64,000 nt of DNA from Triticum aestivum (GCF_018294505.1 NC_057800.1:173490396-173554395), one strand, 5' to 3'; shown: positions 20,985-32,938, numbered from the stretch's first letter. Translations and numbers: made by a program. The notes: generated by a model not told the origin, from the sequence alone.

Positions 20985-21722
20985 ATGGGGGGAGCGCCGG
21001 ATGGGCAGTGGTACGGCCCACCTCCTCCCCAAATGGGGGCACAATCTGGGCAGGCTCCTGTAATTTCCCAAGATCAATCTGCTGGTGGTTCTGACTCTCA
21101 GATCATTGGGAAATCTCAAGGCAAGAATCAGCAAAAGAAGAGACAGGACATCCAGAAAACTGCTCCTGCCCCTGCTTCGGGCCTTATGGCATACTCTGAG
21201 GTGATCTGCTACAACTGTGGGGAACCAGGGCATCATTTGGATAAATGTGTCAAGCCCAAGAGTTGTTTTATCTGCAAAATGGTTACCCATAAAGTTGAGA
21301 ATTGCCCTGTCAAAAGGAAAACCCACAGTTCTGCTAGATATGTTGAAAGTGCTGCTCCAGGATTAGGGTTCTACCACATAGACCCACCTGATGAAAATGC
21401 TCAGTATCATGGCTCCCTAAAGAATGTGGGGATTGTTCTGGTAGAAGCTGGTGAAGTGACCAAGCAGGAACTTGCCACTGCGTTTGCAGACATTTACAAA
21501 ACCAACTGGCCCTGGCCAATCAATGCCCTAGATGAGTGGACATTCTTGGTCAAATTCCCTCCTGAAATAGATGTAGTTCAAGTTGCTGGATACCCCTATT
21601 TTGGTCTCAAAAAAGACAATGTTGTAGTCAATGTTGAAGTCTGGAAAGGCAGGATTGAGGCTGAAGAGGACCTCCAGGAAACTTGGATCAAGATCAGGAA
21701 ATCGAACCCCCAAGTGGTGTGA
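20985..21722 (+). pseudogene. LINE ORF1, double CCHC zinc-knuckle part
   Basis: After a Gly/Pro/Gln-rich linker the frame encodes CYNCGEPGHHLDKC and CFICKMVTHKVENC, two C-x2-C-x4-H-x4-C knuckles at about 21208-21310. A conserved downstream segment (GLGFYHIDPPDEN, LVEAGEVTKQEL, WTFLVKFPPE) is typical of plant LINE ORF1 proteins that bind element RNA. It stops at 21720-21722. The next frame at 21730 carries on with LGVLLDVDWQ..FKSFYE, so a frameshift or nonsense change separates them. Confidence 0.75.
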
Positions 21723-21729
21723 CTAGACT

Positions 21730-22701
21730 ATGTTGGATCAAATCACTTCCACTCTGGGGGTCTTACTGGATGTGGATTGGCAGCATAATTTCAAGTCATT
21801 CTATGAAACTGTTAGGGTCAAAATATTATGTAAAGATCCCTCCAAATCCCTGATGGAAGGATTTTTGGAGTTGGGAACAAAATCTACAGGCTACTCATTG
21901 AGGTGGAGTCCTTAACCCCCACTGAAACTGGCACCTCCCCCAACCTCTTAGCTGATACATATGTCTCTGCAGCTGAAACTGGTACCAATCTTACTGAAGA
22001 TGTTGAATCCAACAGGAGCTCTAGATCTGAATCAGATAAAGGGCGTGCTGCCAATTCCGGGGCCCCTAACATCAGAGGACAGTCTTTTGGCCACAATCAG
22101 ATGCTTGGAGAAACTACACCCACTTCAGTCCTCAAGACACACCTCCCTGATTCTCCATACACTCCTCAACTCAGCATCTAGGAAAAGGTTTTGAATTTTG
22201 TGCTTGATGAAACTGATGGATTCAACCTCCTCAGGTAAATGGAGCTCCTGGAAGATGATGATCTAATGGAATTAGAAGGTTCTGTAGATCTACCAGAGGA
22301 TCAAGAGGCACTTGTTGAAACAACTGAACTCCCAGACAATTTGGACTCAAAATACAACTCTAACTTCCCTGCCCTTCCTAAGGAGAAGCACCTTCCCAAA
22401 TGGGGTCCTGTTCAAGCCACCAGAACCAGTGCCAGGGTAGCTGGTGACAAGAGAACCAATATTGAAAAGGCTCAACAGCTCAAAGAGGTTCAAAACCTGG
22501 AAGTGCAAAAACCCCAGGGTATGAAACACACTTCCTTCTCCAACTTTAATGATCCTTCCTTCAATGCCATTGCTGCTAAGATTTGTGTAGATGTTACTTC
22601 TCTTAATGATGGAATTGAATGCTCTTCCTTTATTTACCCTCACAAAAATAGATCTGAAGGCTCTGTTTGTGAGAACTTTTCTCTAGATGGTAGTTCTAGT
22701 T
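21730..22701 (+). pseudogene. LINE ORF1, C-terminal remnants
   Basis: Three short frames in succession. 21730-21915 has DVDWQHNFKSFYETVRVK, 21903-22181 is Ser/Thr-rich, and 22239-22718 is acidic then reads SNFPALPKEKHLPKWGPVQA. All are usual in the C-terminal half of plant LINE ORF1. Coding ends where the sequence jumps into the reverse transcriptase at about 22705. Confidence 0.6.
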
Positions 22702-22704
22702 TAG

Positions 22705-23931
22705 ACTGCCTTCGATAAAGTTGACATTGATTTCCTTATGAAACTCCTGGAGCTTAGAGGTTTTGGGGGTAAATGGACTAGTTGGATCCAGCAACTTACT
22801 CATGGGGGGTCTGTTGGGGTCAAGTTAAATAACTGTGAAAGTGTTTTTTTCCTTGCTGGTAAAGGCCTTAGGCAAGGTGACCCCATCTCCCCACTTTTGT
22901 TTAATTTAGTAGTGGACGTTCTTACTCAAATGCTGAGCAAAGTTGTTGATCATAGTCTGATTGCAAGGCTCTGTCCTGAGGTCTGCCCTGGTGGCATCAT
23001 CTGCCTTCAATATGCAGATGATACCATCCTTTTCTTAGACAATGACTCCACACATGCTAGCAATCTGAAAACTGTTCTAACCTGTTTTGAACAAGTCTCA
23101 GGCATGAGAATCAACTACTCTAAAAGTGAACTCATCCCTATCAACATGGATGATCAGGAGTTAGCTGACTTCCTCTCTATTCTAGTCTGTAATAAAGGTA
23201 ACTTCCCCATTAAGTACATAGGTATCTCTCTCCACTATGATAAATTGAGGAGAGAGGATATCCAACCCCTTCTGGATAAAATCATTAAAAGGATTGCTGG
23301 GTGGAGGGGCAAACTTCTCTCTTACAGAGGTAGATTGATCCTCATACAAGCTTGTTTGGCTAGCATTCCAGTGTATCTCCTCTCCTTCTTCAAGTTCCCT
23401 AAATGGGATGTGAACCTCATCAATTCTCAGATGTCTCATTGCTTGTGGAATGATTTTGAGGTAAATAGGAAGCTACACCTTGCTAATTGGGCCCTAGTCT
23501 TTATGAAAAAAGATTTTGGAGGCCTAGGCATACCTAACCTCCAAGAAATTAACATCTGTCTTCTAGGGTCTTGGATTAAAAGATTCTATGAGGAAGACTT
23601 GAAACCCTGGAAGCTTCTTATTGCCCATAAATACCTAGGAAATAAACCTAATATTTTTGTCCCTTCCTCCAACCCTAAGACCTCTAGATTCTGGAAAGGA
23701 TTAAAATCTATTATGCATGCTGTGAAATTTGGCTACAGATGGAACATAGGGGATGGGAGCAGAACCAGGTTCTGGGAAGATACTTGGTTTGGCACATCCC
23801 CCCTAGCAGTCCAATTTTGTCCTATTTACTCTGTCTTCCATGAGCTTAACAAAAGTGTCAATGAAGTTTGGGACGGTCAATGCCTAAAACTCTCTTTTAG
23901 AAGGAACTTTAGTGATAGTCTCATGGAATAA
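22705..23931 (+). pseudogene. LINE reverse transcriptase, N-terminally deleted
   Basis: The frame enters at AFDKVD (motif A, catalytic Asp) immediately after a stop. It runs through GLRQGDPISPLLFNLVVD (motif B) to YADDTILF with the YADD active site at 23011-23022. Next come INYSKSEL and the thumb region (GWRGKLLSYRGRLILI). It copies element RNA into DNA at a nicked target. The endonuclease and first RT motifs are absent, so this copy cannot act in cis. It ends at 23931 with later fragments downstream. Confidence 0.85.
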
Positions 23932-24069
23932 TGGTTCCAGTTGGAGGAAATTGCCAAAAGCATTACCTTTACTGCCGAGCCGGATGCCCTGATTTGGCAG
24001 CTGGACAATAAGGGGAAGTATTCCTCCAGATCCCTCTATCATGTTATCAACTTTAGAGGGGTTTAACCC

Positions 24070-24267
24070 GTGTTTATCCCTGTTGTCTGGAAATTGAGAG
24101 TTCCCCCTAAAATTCATGTATTTCTCTGGCTTCTCTCCAAAAACAAATTGATGACTAGGGCTAACCTTAGGAAGAGACACATCAAACCCCTTGATTGTGT
24201 TTACTGCTTGGAACAAGAGTCTTGTTCTCACCTATTTTTTGAATGTATAGTTGCTAAACATCTCTAG
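24070..24267 (+). pseudogene. LINE zf-RVT domain fragment
   Basis: VWKLRVPPKIHVFLWLL, then LMTRANLRKRHI, then CVYCLEQESCSHLFFEC. This is the zinc-binding zf-RVT region that follows plant LINE reverse transcriptases. A stop at 24265-24267 replaces the usual continuation. Confidence 0.8.
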
Positions 24268-24996
24268 GCCCACATTGAGGAATATTTCTCTAGTCAGATT
24301 GGCTCATCCTTCGAATCTGTCACCAGATTCTGGATTGCTACCAAAAAGTGCTCAGTTTTAAATACTGTTAGCTCAGCTGTCCTTTGGTGCCTCTGGAAAT
24401 ATAGAAATGCTATGATTTTCAGTAACACCTCCTAGATTTCCATTTCGCAGGTCTTGAGGTTGATCAGGAACATGGTGAGGAACTTGGCGATTCTCTCCTC
24501 CGGATCGGACAAGGACAAGTTGATGAGCTTCGTGGAAACCCTAACAAGATCCCTCCAAAAACCATTGGCGATCACTTGTGGCTGAACAAGGCTCGACCTG
24601 CTCTGGGGCTAGACTCGTGGGTTCGTCTCAAGATCTCTAATGAAGATGATGGGCACCTGGCGCAGAAAAAGAGGGACATCCACCATGCTACGCCTTCCAG
24701 CCCGGTGTCTCCGCTTGCTTACTGGTCGTCGCAGGCTGACACGGCCCCTCGGCTGAAGACCATGAAGACTTCGCTGAACCCTCCTTGTGTCATTTGAGTG
24801 CTCTATCCGCTCTGCCTATGGCACCGCTCGGGTGATTTGTGTTATTCGGAGAACTTGTTCATCCACCCCCCCCCTAGTTTGTAGCTTTTCTACCTTTGCT
24901 TTCGAACTGCTCTTTGAGCTGCAGTATCAGAATATGTTGCGATTTTGTTCTCAGCAATGGAACCGGGGAGATGCTCCCTGTTTTTCTAAAAAAAAT
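24268..24996 (+). other. LINE 3' end and A-rich tail
   Basis: Remnant of the C-terminal coding region (STVSSAVLWCLWKYRNAM-like residues near 24370) and 3' untranslated sequence. It ends ttttctaaaaaaaat directly before the target duplication. Confidence 0.6.
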
Positions 24997-25008
24997 ATTT
25001 TATATGTT

Positions 25009-25539
25009 ATTATATATTATTTTTATTGTCATCATATATTTAACATATACTTACATATGTAAGAAAACAATATCCCACATCTTATTAACTTATAAAAATA
25101 ATTTCTTAAGAAATAAAATCCTAGATTGTTTTGGCACAAAAATCCTAGTGATTGTGTACAAAAGCTTGGTAAGATTTAAGGACGAATGTAATAATATCAC
25201 TTATTATTTAAATATATTTATAACAAAATGCTCAGCCCCTTTTATTTTTTGATAACATTGCTGGCCCAACCCAACATTATAATTAGAATCAGCCCAGCAA
25301 AATCGTGTATTTCGAGAAAGTGCAAATGGCCTGTAATTTTTTTGGAAATAAAATAAATGGGTCGCATGGACGCTACATTATTTGTTCACCTAGCCCAGCT
25401 AATGGTTGTAATTCAAAAAAAGATCAAATTGACTATAAATTCTACCGCGCAAAAAAAAGACTGTAAATTCTGAAAAATGGGTTGAATACGTGCCACATTT
25501 TTGGAGGCTGAAATGTGGGCCAATAGGACGAAGCCAACG
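25009..25539. other. AT-rich flank, no gene
   Basis: AT-rich sequence with 'attatatattattttt' and several 'gggcc'/'ggcccaac' phrases. It is the right flank of the LINE insertion site. No coding region or complete element was recognised. Confidence 0.5.
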
Positions 25540-26990
25540 CAAGTCGTTGTTAATTTAGTCAACAAATGATTCTCACATGTTAGCCATTGGATTTACATCC
25601 AACGACCGGCATCCATCTTCAATCTCTCGTCTTCTTCCTCCAGCGCCGCCGGGACCACCTCCCGCCTCCTGCTACTAGCAGCTCTGCTTAGCACGCTTCG
25701 CTATGAAGCGCTACTCCACCGTTGGCCAGGCCATCCCTCCACCCCTCCACACCTCCTGTTCTTCTCCACCGACTGCCGAACCAAACCTCACTAGAACCAG
25801 TTAACCCTCGTACACCTCTTCGTCTGCGACTCTACTCCCGCGTCTTCCCATATCCGGCTTTTGCTGTCCGGGGCCTCGCCGTTGTCCACCACCTTGGATG
25901 CGCTCGGCGCGGCGTGGTCAACGTGGTCAACGAACGATGCCATCGGAAGTAGATTGTGTGTGGAGAGGCTGACAGCTGGGTCCACGGCCGCACACAAGGA
26001 AATGCCTCCTTATTACGCGCAAAATAATGATTCCTCCACCTGACATCTGGGGCCCACCGGAAGGGCCTCTGTATTTCACGAAAATAACGTGCCCCCCGCT
26101 GACACATTGGACCCACCGGCTATCTTCGCACGCAAGGAAGTGCCTCCTTATTACGCACAAAAAATGAATATTCCCCCTGCCAGCTGGAACCCATCATAGT
26201 GGGAAGCTGACTTGTGGGCCTACCAAGTTGACAGGGACGGAGGGCTTTGTCAACTTACTCAATATGAACGATTCTATCTCCTGTTACTGTACGATGTTCA
26301 TCCAACGGCCGTAGTGCTTCTTCAACCTCTAGTCTTATTGCTCTAGCCGCCCAAACTAGCGCCGGTCGTGCCGCATGCTCCTGCCTCCCGTGGCCGGCTG
26401 TGATGCTGCGGAGGCCTCACCGCCCCCTACTACTCCCACCGCTGGCCAGGCCATCCCTCTACTCACCCACACCCCCTATTATTCTGCGGCGACAGCAGCC
26501 TCACACTGCAGCCAAACCAGTGAACCCTCGTACTCCTCTTCGCATGGGCATCCACTGCCGCGTCTTCCCCGGCTCCGTGTCGTCCCCTTCCTAGTCCTCC
26601 CCGTCGTCCACCGCTGTGGTGCTCCCGGCGCGGCGTGGTCAAGGAACGACTTCCATCGAATGTGGACTGTACGTGGAGAGGCTGACAGCTGGGTCCACAG
26701 CCACAGCAAGGAAGTGCCTCCTTAATACGCGCAAAATAATGATTCCTCCACCTGACAACGGGAACCCACCATACGGGCCACCGTATTTCATGAAAAAACA
26801 TTTCCCCCTGATTGCTGGGACCCACCAGCTACATCTTTGCATGCAAGGAAGTGTGTCCGGGCAAAAAAAAACGATTCACCCCCTGACTGCTGGGACCCAC
26901 CAGCTACATCTTCGCACGCAAGGAAGTGCATCCGGGCAAAAAAACGATTCGCCCCCGGACTGCTGGGACCCACCAGCTACATCTTCGCAC
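25540..26990. repeat. Diverged tandem duplication, about 715-bp step
   Basis: Phrases recur with a constant offset of 713-719 bases: 'ggccaggccatccct' at 25725 and 26444, 'gagaggctgacagctgggtccac' at 25963 and 26676, and 'gcgcaaaataatgattcctccacctgac'. The short frames inside are Ser/Pro-rich and not convincing genes. It is likely internal or subterminal sequence of the CACTA element to the right. Confidence 0.6.
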
Positions 26991-27010
26991 ACAAGGAAGT
27001 GCCTGATAGT
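26805..27010. repeat. 74-bp tandem repeat, nearly three copies
   Basis: The unit 'gctgggacccaccagctacatcttcgca...' starts near 26815, 26889 and 26962. It is non-coding and fits subterminal repeats of a DNA transposon. Confidence 0.7.
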
Positions 27011-27426
27011 CAAGACCCACCTGGTCGAAGCGTACGTAGCGTTGTCATTCTGGTCGCGAACGTGTACGTACATATATACTGGTGGATGTAGAGGCGCGCA
27101 TGTGTCATAGTAGAGGCGCGTACGTGTCGTAGTAGAGGCGTGCACATAGCATGTACACGTACGTATAGCGGCTAGGGTGCAAGAAAGAAAATACGGCCAC
27201 ATATGTGTACATACGGGCGGGGTCTCGAACGCCTACTCGCGCATACGTACGGCCAGGGCTCGTGTACATGGCTGGATCGGAACGGAGAAATAGTGTCGTC
27301 GTCGTGTTCATGGGGAGGCAAAGAAATGCGTCGTGTTCATGGGGAGGCAACGGAATGCGTCGTGTCCATCGGAGGCAACAGAACGCGTGGGATCCAACCG
27401 GTTGGGTCGGAACGGAATGCGTGGTC

Positions 27427-28230
27427 ATGTTCATCGGGAGGGCTTGGACGGAACAGGTGATGGAAATGAGGCCTGGCGTACCGCAAAACAGAGGAAATGG
27501 CCTTGTGTTCGACCAGCCACATTCGAAACGGGGTCCTGTTCATCGGGAGGGGCCTGGCGTACCGCAAAACGGAGGAAACGGACCTCCTACGGTCGAAATG
27601 AGGGTCCTGTTGATCGGGAGGGGTGTGGCGTACCACAAAACGGAGGAAACGGACCTCCTACGGTCGAAACGGGGGTCATGTTCATCGGGAGGGGTGTGGC
27701 GTACCGCAAAACGGACTCCACGGGATACTGTTCATCTCCACCGTCGACCTCCTCCAGCCTCCACGGGCTACCGTCGACCTCCTCCAGCCTCCACGGGCTC
27801 CTATTCATCCAACCTCCACCGCGCGCTACTCCACCGGCTACTGTTCAACCACCCCTCCACAGGCACCCCTCCACCGTCTACTGTTCATCCAGCCCTCCAC
27901 ACCACAGGGTCCTGTTCAACCACCCCTCCACGGGCACCCCTCCATCGTCTACTGTTCATCCAGCCCTCCACCACACCACGGGGTCCTGTCCATCCAGAGG
28001 CAACGCCATAGCTCACTGTTCTTCCAACCCCCCCCCTCCCCCGCAACGCTCACTATTCATCCCAGAGGCATCATCGGTCGGCTTCAGTTAGCAGCAGTAG
28101 CGAAGGAATCGCTCGATCGGGTTCAGTTGACATCCATCGATCGATTGCTCGGGTTCAGTAACACGTAGCCTACAGTGCAATCGCTTGGGTTCAGTTAGAG
28201 CCCAACGCCTCGCTCGGGTTCAGTTAAAGC
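27427..28230. repeat. Cluster of short tandem repeats (about 70, 30 and 71 bp)
   Basis: Units of about 70 bases ('gttcatcgggaggggtgtggcgtaccgcaaaac') run from 27427 to about 27715. A 30-bp pair follows ('ccgtcgacctcctccagcctccacgggcta') near 27755. Then come 71-bp units ('ctactgttcatccagccctccac') to about 27985 and 'ctcgggttcagtta' units at 28080-28230. Such nested short repeats are typical of CACTA subterminal regions. Confidence 0.65.
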
Positions 28231-28575
28231 CAACGCCACGCACACACGCGCGTACGTGTACAAGCGAAACGCGCATCGCTCGGCCCCCGACCTCCCACTG
28301 TAACCGGGAACTCCCTAAAATTTTCCTCCCCTCGCTTCTACCACGGTTTTTTCCGTCATGGACGGCCCAAAGAATGTCATGCAACTGCGTCTCCGGCCCG
28401 CCCAGGACAAAAAGCCCATTTTTTGTCATGATTTTTTGTCATAGAAGTAGGAGCCCACCACATCTATGATGATACCGGGTTTTATCACAATTATCGTCAT
28501 AGAAGTGTCATATGTATGACAGAAGAAAAAATTCGTTCGGCCAAAAATGTCACGGATGTGTCTTTTTTTGTAGTG

Positions 28576-28710
28576 CTCCCCTCGTAGTTGAGGGATAGAT
28601 CTTGGTTTTTGGATCTCTCAAGTTCTTCATAATGATAAGCAGATATATATATCCCAAGTGACTCAAAGAATAGATTTATGCTCCTCGGCAATGGTGCCAG
28701 AAAATAGTCT
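28576..28710 (-). other. Gypsy primer site and 5' leader, truncated
   Basis: On the minus strand, directly after the LTR end, the sequence reads TTTTCTGGCACCATTGCCGA at about 28704-28685. This resembles the TGGCGCCGTTGCCGGGGA primer site (tRNA-Asp type) of plant Gypsy elements. A leader or gag start (SINLFFESLGIYISAYHYEE) follows and is cut off at 28576 by the CACTA terminus. Confidence 0.65.
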
Positions 28711-30108
28711 TGATAACCCTCAAGTATAGGGGATCACAACAGTTTTCGAGGGTAAAGTATTCAACCCAAATTTATTGATTCGACACAAGGGGAGCCAAAG
28801 AATACTCTCAAGTATTAGCAGCTGAGTTGTCAATTCAACCACACCAGGAAACTTAGTATCTGCAGCAAAGTATTTAGTAGCAAAATAATATGATAGTAGT
28901 GGTAACGGTAACAAAAGGTAACGGTAGTAAAAGCAATGTTTTTGGTATTTTGTAGTGATGATAGCAATAGCAACGGGAAAGTAGATAAGCGAAGAACAAT
29001 ATGTAGAAAGCTCGTAGGCAATGGATCAGTGATGGAGAATTATGTCGGATGCGGTTCATCATGTAACAGTCATAACCTAGGGTGACACAGAGCTAGCTCC
29101 AGTTCATTGATATAATGTAGGTATGTATTCCGATATAGTCATACGTGCTTATGGAAAAGAACTTGCATGACATCTTTTGTCCTACTCTCCCGTGGCAGCG
29201 GGGTCCTTATGGAAACTAAAGGATATTAAGGCCTCCTTTTAATAGAGAACCGGAACAAAGCATTAACACATAGTGAATACATGAACTCCTCAAACTACGG
29301 TCATCACCGGTAAGTATCTCGATTATTGTCACTTCGGGGTTAACGGATCATAACACATAATAGGTGACTGTAGACTTGCAACATAGGATCAAGAAGACTC
29401 ATATATTGATGAAAACATAATAGGTTCAGATCTAAAATCATGGCACTCGGGCCCTAGTGACAAGCATTAAGCATAGCAAAGTCATAGCAACATCAATCTC
29501 AGAACATAATGGATACTAGGGATCAAACCCTAACAAAACTAACTCGATTACATGATAGATCCCATCCAACCCATCACCGTCCAGCAAGCCTACGATGGAA
29601 TTACTCACGCACGGCGGTGAGCATCATGAAATTGGTGATGGGGGATGGTTGATGATGACGATGGCGACGGATTCCCCTCTCTGGAGCCCCGAACGGAATC
29701 CAGATCAGCCCTCCCGAGAGGTTTTAGGGCTTGGAGGCGGCTCCGTATCGTAAAACGCGATGATATCTTCTCTCTCATTTTTCTCCCCGAAACTCAATAT
29801 ATGGAGGTGGAGTTGGAGTCAAAGAGGCAACAGGGGGCCCACGAGGTAGGGGGCGCGCCCCCACCCTCGTCGGCAGGTGGTGGGCCCCCTGGCCTTCATC
29901 TTTTGCAAGTATTTTTCTTATTTTCTGAAAAGTGGCTCCGTGAAGTTTCAGGTAATTCCGAGAATGTTCGCTCCTGCACATAAATAACACCATGGTAATT
30001 CTGCTGAAAACAGTGTCAGTCCGGGTTAGTTCCATTCAAATCATGCAAGTTAGAGTCCAAAACAAGGGCAAAAGTGTTTGGAAAAGTAGATACTTTGGAG
30101 ACGTATCA
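28711..30108 (-). repeat. Gypsy LTR (5' LTR of a minus-strand element)
   Basis: On the minus strand it begins TGATACGTCTCC and ends GGGTTATCA, 1398 bp with TG...CA ends. A primer site follows it, which makes it a 5' LTR. The rest of that element is not in the window. No coding region inside. Confidence 0.8.
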
Positions 30109-31752
30109 GGAGTTCTTAAGTAATATGATTAATTGAACTTTAATTTATCATGAACTTAATACCTGATAGTATTTGCATGTCTATGTTGTTGTAGATCATT
30201 GGCTCGTGCTACCATTCCTTTGAATTTTAATGCTTTCCTAGAGAAAGCTAAGTTGAAATATGATGGTAGCAACTACACAGACTGGGTCCGTAACTTGAGG
30301 AGTATCCTCAATGCTGCATAGAAGAATTACTTCCTGGAAGCACCGCTAGGTGTACCACCCGCGCCAGCAACTGCAGACATTGTGAATGCCTGGCAGTCGC
30401 GTGTTGATGACTACTCGATAGTTCAGTGTGTCATGCTTTACGGCTTAGAATCGGGACTTCGAAGATGTTTTGAACATCATGGAGCATATGAGATGTTCCA
30501 AGAGTTGTGGTTAATATTTCAAGCAAATGCACGAGTTGAGAGATATGAAGTCTCCAACAAGTTCTATAGCTGAAAAATGGAGGAGAATAATTCTGTCAGT
30601 GAACACATACTCAGAATGTCTGGGTACCACAACCACTTGACTGAGCTAGGAGTTAATCTTCCTGATGATAGTGTCATTGACAAAGTTCTTCAATCACTAC
30701 CACCAAGCTATAAAGGCTCCGTGATGAACTATATATGCAAGGGATGGAAAAGATAATTCCCGAGCTCTTCTCGATGCTAAAAGCTATGGAGTTAGAAATC
30801 AAGAAGGAGCATCAAGTGTTGATGGTTAACAAGACCACTACTTTCAAGAAAAGGGCAAAGGGAAGAAGGGGAACTTCAAGAAGAACAGCAAGCCAGTTGC
30901 GGCTCAAGGGAAGAAGCCCAAGTCTAGACCTAAGCCTTAGACTGAGTGCTTCTACTGCAAAGGGACTGGTCACTGGAAGCGGAACTGCCCCAAGTATTTG
31001 GTGGATAAGAAGGATGGTAATGTGAAAGGTATATTTAATATACATGTTATTGATGTGTATCTTACTAATGCTCGTAGTAGCGCCTGGGTATTTGATATTG
31101 GTTCTGTTGCTCATGTTTGCAACTCGAAACAGGGGCTACGAATTACATGAAGATTGGCTAAGGACGAGGTGACGATGCACATAGGAAATGGTTCCAAAGT
31201 AGAAGTGATCGCCGTCGGCACGCTACATCTACATCTACCGCCAGGATTAGTTTTAGACCTAAATAATTGTCATTTGGTGCCAGCGTTGAGCATGAACATT
31301 ATATCTAGATCTTGTTTGATGCGAGATGGTTATTCATTTAAATCAGGGAATAATGGTTGTTCTATTTATACGAGTAATATCTTTTATGGTCATGCACCCT
31401 TGAAGAGTGGTCTATTTTTGTTGAATCTCGATTGTAGTGATACACATATTCATAATATTGAAACCAAAATATGCAAGGTTAATAATGATAGTACAACTTA
31501 TTTGTGGCATTGCCGTTTAGGTCATATTGGTGTAAAGCGCATGAAGAAACTCCATGTTGTTGGACTTTTGGAATCACTTGATTATGAATCACTTGATGCT
31601 TGCGAACCATGCCTCATGGGAAAGATGACTAAAACTCTGTTCTCCGGAACAATGGAGTGAGCAACTAACTTATTGAAAATAATACATACTGATGTATGCG
31701 GTCGGATGAGTGTTGAGGCTCGCGACGGGTATCGTTATTTTCTGACATTCAT
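30109..31752 (+). pseudogene. Copia gag-protease-integrase, 5' part, decayed
   Basis: Plus-strand Copia polyprotein remnants. Gag reads AFLEKAKLKYDGSNYTDWV, then the YSIVQCVMLYGLESGL and SVSEHILRMSGYHNHLTEL segments. A nucleic-acid-binding knuckle (CFYCKGTGHWKRNC) lies at about 30946-30990. A protease region follows (WVFDIGSVAHVC, where the usual D-T-G reads D-I-G), then LWHCRLGHIGVKRM, the GAG_pre-integrase motif. Integrase starts with IHTDVCGRMSVEARDGYRYF (first catalytic Asp). Stops follow ILNAA and KFYS, the gag ATG is TTG, and a frameshift lies near 30735. The reading breaks at 31752 where Gypsy A is inserted. Confidence 0.85.
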
Positions 31753-32938
31753 TGTCGGTGGGAACGACACCTATGGGATCATTGGGATCCCTTCTACGGT
31801 CGGCAGGAACGGGGTCGTGAGAAGAGCAAGTTTAGGAGCAAGCACACGGGTCGTTTACCCAGGTTCGGGCCGCGAGGATGCGTAAAACCCTAGTCCTACT
31901 TTGGTGGATGAATTAAGTGTTCTTGAGCTTCCTGAACTAGCTACGGTGGATGTCTCGTTTCAAAAAGCCAAATCCCTCTCCTGGTCGCCTCGGGCCTCCA
32001 TTTATAGGAAAAAGGGGCTGCCATAGTGGCACATAGGAGGTGGGAAGGCCTACAGTGCACGAGCTTATCGCACGGCATTACGGGACAAAGTGCATTAAAT
32101 GCACTACGTATGTGTCCATTAGCTTTATCCGGGACGGGAATGAGGCCCGCCCCGTCCGTCGCTGCTTCGCCTCGCTTCGACACGCGCCCAGGCTGGCGAT
32201 TCATACAGCGCCATGTAGGCAAGCAGGCAGCTGAGGTGGCGTGGTGGAAGGGCCTTTAAGAAGATCTGCATGCCGCCAGGCAGGTGCTTGCTGATCTGGT
32301 CTGGAAGCTGCATGTTGCCACGCAGGTTCCTGCCCAGCTGGTTGGGCTGGTAGCTGCATGCAAACGGCGGCGGAGTCTTGGCTGGTGCGAGCCTGGCAGT
32401 GGCCCTGCTGACGCCCTCGGCAAGGGTCTTGCCACGGGCTTTGCAAGGGTCTTGCCGAGGAGTTGTTGTCATCCCCGTCAAGGATCTTGTCGGGGGTCTT
32501 GTGGATTTCCTCGGCTAGGATCCTGTCGAGGGTCGCCGTCTTCTAGTCCTCATCTGAACTCATATATTTATGAGCTTGACGAAGATTTGCATGCCCCCAC
32601 AGAGGCGCCTCCCAAGCCTTGGTTCCGACGCAGTTGCTTGGGTCGGAGCCAGTGGGCTCAAGGGTGGCTCGCTCTGCTGGTGCTGGGCAAGTTGCCCCGG
32701 CAAGGCTCTTGCCGGGGCTGCGGGGAGCCGCCTCGGCAAGGATCTTGCCGAGGGAGTACACCCCGCCCTCTTGCCCTTCTGTGCTTCCGGTCTTGGCGTC
32801 GCCTTGGTTGTCTTGTGCTTCGGCTTCTCTACGGCTTCCCTCCTCTGCCCTACTAAGTGTGGCCACGGCACGTGGCTCTGACTGCCCATGCACAAGTAAA
32901 GGGGTCAAAAGGAGAGCCCCTACTTTTGTACACCGACA
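31753..32938 (-). repeat. Gypsy A 3' LTR
   Basis: 1186 bp. On the element strand it starts TGTCGGTGTACAAAAG and ends CCACCGACA. A TATA box (CTATAAAT) lies at 32002-32009 on the minus strand. Near 32698-32760 it has one 36-bp hairpin unit where the 5' LTR has three. Confidence 0.88.
32002..32009 (-). promoter_or_regulatory. Gypsy A LTR TATA box
   Basis: Minus strand CCTATAAATGG, matched in the 5' LTR at about 42023-42031. Its direction agrees with minus-strand gag-pol. Confidence 0.55.

Larger units (their letters stand above)
8063..24996 (+). mobile_element. LINE retrotransposon, internally deleted, split by an LTR element
   Basis: The 12-bp sequence ATTTTATATGTT occurs at 8051-8062 and 24997-25008. 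The second copy follows an A-rich tail (ctaaaaaaaat), the signature of target-primed insertion. Between them lie an ORF1 with two CCHC knuckles, a reverse transcriptase with YADD, and a zf-RVT region, in LINE order on the plus strand. Without the nested 12-kb element it is about 4.9 kb. The apurinic endonuclease and the N-terminal part of the reverse transcriptase are missing; the joint is near 22705. The 5' end is CCGCC-rich leader sequence. Confidence 0.85.
25540..28575. mobile_element. CACTA DNA transposon, right terminal part
   Basis: The right end at 28575 reads on the minus strand CACTACAAAAAAAGACAC, the CACTA terminus. Just inside are repeated 'gtcatagaag' and 'tatgac' subterminal motifs, followed inward by arrays of short repeats. 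No matching CACTA left end and no transposase were found in the window, so only the right part is present; the left limit given here is a guess. It interrupts the Gypsy internal region at 28576. Confidence 0.6.

Noticed and set aside
25722..26043. Pro/Leu-rich frames as a host gene
   Set aside because: Both copies of the 715-bp duplication have different stops and shifts in these frames, so there is no coding constraint.
27205..28168. Long Pro/Ser/Thr-rich plus-strand frames of up to 268 codons
   Set aside because: Three frames are open at once over GC-rich tandem repeats, and composition follows the repeats. There is no conserved domain.
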